Assembly (NCBI GenBank): GCA_963752745.1
Contig: CAVWAK010000023.1
Span: forward strand, 62,001 to 126,000
Reading direction: 5' to 3'
Length of the DNA: 64,000 bases
Origin: Thiogranum sp963752745
Lineage (GTDB): Bacteria > Pseudomonadota > Gammaproteobacteria > DSM-19610
Under the pieces are notes generated by a model. The model saw only the letters and a program-made list of their open reading frames with translations. It did not search any database and was not told the origin of the DNA. Each line of letters starts with the position of its first letter. Within the stretch, counting starts at the first letter, position 1. Shown here piece after piece: positions 60,974 to 64,000 of the stretch. A program made the position numbers and the translations under genes.

Positions 60974-62980
60974 ATGGCCTCTCGTAAAGACCTCGCCAAT
61001 GCCATTCGTGCACTCAGCATGGATGCCGTTCAGAAAGCCAAGTCCGGCCACCCGGGCGCACCTATGGGCATGGCAGATATTGCCGAAGTGCTCTGGAACG
61101 ATCACATGAATCACAACCCGGCAAATCCGAAGTGGGTTGACCGTGATCGCTTCATTCTTTCCAATGGCCACGGCTCAATGCTGATTTATTCGTTGCTGCA
61201 TCTCACCGGCTACGACCTTTCCATTGATGACCTGAAGAACTTCCGCCAGTTGCACTCAAAGACCCCGGGTCATCCCGAATACGGTTATGCACCAGGTGTT
61301 GAAACTACCACCGGCCCTCTGGGGCAGGGCATCACCAATGCCGTCGGCATGGCGATCGCCGAAAAAGTTCTGGGCGGACAGTTTAACCGCGATGGCCACC
61401 ACATCGTCGACCACTACACTTATGTATTCATGGGTGATGGTTGCATGATGGAAGGCATCTCCCACGAATCATGCTCGCTGGCCGGCACACTGGGTCTGGG
61501 CAAGCTGATTGCATTCTGGGATGACAACGGTATTTCTATCGATGGCCACGTCGAGGGCTGGTTCAGCGATGACACCCCGGGTCGTTTTGAAGCCTACGGC
61601 TGGCACGTTATCCGCGACGTTGACGGTCACGATCCGGAAGCGATTGATAAGGCTGTTCGCGAAGCCCGGTCGGTTAACGACAAGCCCACCATGATTTGCA
61701 CCAAGACCGTGATTGGTTACGGTGCGCCCAACCTGTGCGGTAGCCATGATTGCCACGGTGCCCCGTTGGGTGAAGATGAAATCAAGGCGACGCGTGAAAA
61801 CATCGGCTGGAAGCATGCTCCGTTTGAAGTACCGGACGATGTTTACGCCGGCTGGAACGGAAAAGAAAAAGGCGCCAGTGCCGAGAGTGCCTGGAACGAC
61901 AAGTTCGCCGCGTACAAGGCTGCACATCCGGAACTGGCAGCTGAATTTGAACGCCGCGTAGCCGGTAAGTTGCCAGTCAACTGGGCGGAAGATGCCGCCA
62001 AGTTTGTTGCTGAAGTGAACAACAAGGCAGAAACTATTGCTTCACGTAAGGCTTCACAGAATGCCCTTAACGGCTTCGGTCCGTTGTTGCCTGAATTCCT
62101 TGGTGGTTCGGCTGATCTGGCCGGTTCCAACCTGACTATCTGGTCAGGTTCCAAGGGGGTCAGCAACACCATCGCTGATGGTAACTACATCTACTACGGT
62201 GTGCGTGAATTCGGAATGTCTGCCATCATGAATGGCGTTGCGCTGCATGGTGGTTTCATTCCCTATGGCGCGACCTTCCTGATGTTCTCGGAATATGCGC
62301 GTAATGCTCTGCGTATGGCTGCGTTGATGAAGATTCAGAGTCTGTTTGTGTATACACACGACTCAATCGGCCTGGGCGAAGACGGTCCGACCCACCAGCC
62401 GGTGGAGCAGACCGCAACGCTGCGCATGATTCCCAATATGGCAGTCTGGCGTCCCTGTGACGCTGTGGAGTCTGCTGTGTCATGGAAGGTGGCTGTCGAG
62501 CATACCGGCGGTCCGAGCTGCCTGATCTTCTCTCGCCAGAATCTGGCTCACCAGACCCGGACCGATGAGCAGATTGCAAACATCGAGCGCGGCGCTTACA
62601 TCCTTAAGAATTGTGACGGTACGCCGGACGTGATCGTGATTGCCACTGGCTCCGAAGTGGGACTGGCTATGGACGCAGCAGCAAAGAGCGGCCGCAAGGT
62701 TCGCGTCGTTTCCATGCCGTCGACCAACGTGTTTGATGCCCAGGACGATGCCTACCGTGAGTCGGTATTACCGTCAGCGGTGACTGCACGTGTTGCCGTC
62801 GAGGCGGGTGTTACTGACTTCTGGCGGAAATATGTTGGTCTGAATGGTCAGGTTATCGGTATTGACAGCTTCGGTGAATCAGCGCCGGCTGGTGATCTGT
62901 TCAAACACTTTGGCTTTACGGTTGAAAACGTCGTCGCGGCGATTGACGGCGTTGCCGCCAAGGTCGACGCGGTAGCCTAG
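60974..62980 (+). CDS. tkt: Transketolase
   Basis: This thiamine diphosphate enzyme of the pentose phosphate and Calvin pathways has 668 residues. The N-terminal KSGHPGAPMGMADIAEVLW, the TPP/Mg motif GDGCMMEGISHESCSLAGTL ... DDNGISIDG, FLGGSADLAGSN, and THDSIGLGEDGPTHQPVEQ are all conserved. The C-terminal domain carries PDVIVIATGSEVGLA. It is followed by gap, 54 bases apart, a common carbon-metabolism operon start (tkt-gap-pgk); any pgk would lie outside the window. Confidence 0.98.
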   Translation: MASRKDLANAIRALSMDAVQKAKSGHPGAPMGMADIAEVLWNDHMNHNPANPKWVDRDRFILSNGHGSMLIYSLLHLTGYDLSIDDLKNFRQLHSKTPGHPEYGYAPGVETTTGPLGQGITNAVGMAIAEKVLGGQFNRDGHHIVDHYTYVFMGDGCMMEGISHESCSLAGTLGLGKLIAFWDDNGISIDGHVEGWFSDDTPGRFEAYGWHVIRDVDGHDPEAIDKAVREARSVNDKPTMICTKTVIGYGAPNLCGSHDCHGAPLGEDEIKATRENIGWKHAPFEVPDDVYAGWNGKEKGASAESAWNDKFAAYKAAHPELAAEFERRVAGKLPVNWAEDAAKFVAEVNNKAETIASRKASQNALNGFGPLLPEFLGGSADLAGSNLTIWSGSKGVSNTIADGNYIYYGVREFGMSAIMNGVALHGGFIPYGATFLMFSEYARNALRMAALMKIQSLFVYTHDSIGLGEDGPTHQPVEQTATLRMIPNMAVWRPCDAVESAVSWKVAVEHTGGPSCLIFSRQNLAHQTRTDEQIANIERGAYILKNCDGTPDVIVIATGSEVGLAMDAAAKSGRKVRVVSMPSTNVFDAQDDAYRESVLPSAVTARVAVEAGVTDFWRKYVGLNGQVIGIDSFGESAPAGDLFKHFGFTVENVVAAIDGVAAKVDAVA

Positions 62981-63034
62981 GTCCCTGATAAAAGATTTTG
63001 TTTCAGATTTACATAAAATTACGGAGAGATTCAC

Positions 63035-64000
63035 ATGACAGTTAAAGTCGGTATTAATGGTTTTGGCCGCATCGGCCGTATGGCATTCCGTGCGATTGCA
63101 AAGGATTTCAACGACGATATCGAAGTTGTTGGTATCAATGATCTGCTGGAAGCCGATTACCTTGCCTACATGCTGAAGTACGATTCGGTCCACGGTAACT
63201 TTGACGGTGATATTGCTGTTGACGGCAACAACCTGGTTGTTAATGGTAAAACTATTCGCCTGACCGCCGAACGTGATCCTGGCAACCTGAAGTGGAGCGA
63301 CATCGGCGCAGAGCTGGTTATCGAGTGCACCGGTTTCTTCCTGACCGAGGAAAGCTGCCAGAAGCACATCGATGCCGGCGCCAAGAAGGTTGTGCAGAGT
63401 GCACCTTCCAAAGATGGTACGCCGATGTTTGTTTACGGTGTTAACCACGACACATATGCCGGTCAGGCGATTGTTTCGGCAGCTTCCTGCACCACTAACT
63501 GCCTGGCACCAGTTGCAAAGGTACTGAATGACAAGTGGGGCATCAAGCGCGGCCTGATGACTACCGTCCATGCTGCAACTGCTACCCAGAAAACCGTTGA
63601 CGGTCCTTCCATGAAAGACTGGCGCGGTGGTCGCGGTATTCTTGAAAACATCATTCCTTCTTCCACCGGTGCTGCCAAGGCCGTGGGTGTTGTGCTGCCG
63701 GAACTGAATGGCAAGCTGACCGGTATGGCTTTCCGCGTGCCGACCTCTGACGTGTCTGTGGTTGATCTGACCGTTGAGCTGGAAAAAGACGCTACCTACG
63801 ACGACATCTGTGCGGCCATGAAAGCATGCTTCTGAAAATGGTGCTATGAGCCAGACTCTGGGTTACACCGACGAGAAGGTAGTATCTACCGATTTCCGTG
63901 GTTGTGGCTTCTCCTCGATCTTCGATTCGGAAGCCGGTATCGCGCTGGACGGCACTTTCGTCAAGCTCGTCTCCTGGTACGACAATGAGTACGGTTACAC
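63035..64000 (+). pseudogene. gap: Glyceraldehyde-3-phosphate dehydrogenase, one-base frameshift, 3' end beyond window
   Basis: The frame from the ATG at 63035 reads a normal class I GAPDH (VGINGFGRIGRMAFRAI, catalytic SAASCTTNCLAPV, HAATATQKTVDGPS) until DDICAAMKA. It then hits TGA at 63833. One extra base, most simply the T at 63827, causes this. Read from 63828 in the +1 frame the protein continues ASENGAMSQTLGYTDEKVVS ... WYDNEYGYT, the expected C-terminal part, to the window edge. Everything else is conserved, so it is either a sequencing or assembly error or a very recent mutation. A GGAGAG site precedes the start. Confidence 0.95.

Noticed and set aside
60793..60987. Short open frame before tkt containing CPDC
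   Set aside because: It has no ribosome site, overlaps the tkt start and shows no similarity I recognise.
62879..63571. Minus-strand open frame opposite the end of tkt and the start of gap
   Set aside because: It is antisense to two conserved metabolic genes and has no recognisable domain.
1..64000. Prophage, insertion sequence, integron or defence island
   Set aside because: I saw no transposase, integrase, phage or restriction genes, and gene order is mostly conserved housekeeping.

Overview
The window is chromosomal DNA from a gammaproteobacterium of moderate GC content. It is gene-dense, and I see no phage, insertion sequence, CRISPR array, rRNA or tRNA. Several gene blocks follow the order known from Pseudomonas and related deep gammaproteobacteria: ferredoxin-ggt, ppk/ppx, rpmG-rpmB-radC-coaBC-dut-algC-argB, pyrE/xthA (the crc position), proC next to pilT-pilU, gshB to pyrB-pyrC', and the pil-chp chemosensory cluster. 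I cannot name a genus. A Chromatiales-like or Pseudomonadales-like lineage is plausible.

Layout: 1-2.2 kb holds the end of a YfhL-type ferredoxin gene and ggt. 2.2-7.05 kb (minus strand) is an operon of ABC ATPase, permease, GldG-like protein, DUF4340 protein and mutM. 7.1-15.3 kb carries second-messenger and storage genes: a globin-coupled diguanylate cyclase, an orphan HyuA-like hydantoinase, ppk, ppx and a degenerate EAL-HDOD protein. 15.4-26.2 kb holds a fatty acid desaturase, rpmG, rpmB, radC, coaBC, dut, a long algC, argB, a DUF4124 protein, a TSUP exporter, pyrE and xthA. 26.2-32.9 kb holds membrane and envelope genes (AmpG-like MFS, SafE-like, DUF4426, dynamin-like GTPase) and yggU-yggT-proC.

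33.0-35.2 kb is pilT-pilU, the twitching motors. 35.2-42.9 kb is a nine-gene minus-strand operon running gshB-apbE-tonB-algH-ruvX-pyrR-pyrB-pyrC'-pyrK-like. 43.0-55.2 kb is a complete Pil-Chp chemosensory system (pilG, pilH, pilI, pilJ, a cheR gene, a 2040-residue chpA, chpB, chpC). The motors at 33-35 kb and this system are the two halves of type IV pilus mechanosensing and twitching control.

55.2-59.8 kb is rsmE plus the methyl-cycle genes metF, ahcY and metK. Two RNA switches sit here: a SAM-II-like aptamer with an intrinsic terminator before metK, and a SAH riboswitch before ahcY. Maker and scavenger of the cycle therefore appear to be controlled by opposite metabolites. 60.1-64.0 kb holds a thioredoxin-like gene, tkt and gap. 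The gap frame is broken by one extra base and runs off the window.

The most unusual signals are the riboswitch pair, a perfect 35-copy GCCGAA repeat inside chpA, a 30-bp perfect palindrome between the desaturase gene and rpmG, a terminator nested in the signal-peptide codons of ggt, and two probable single-base frame disruptions (gap and the DUF4340 gene). I did not find a wholly new multi-gene system. The GldG/DUF4340 ABC module is the least understood gene set here.
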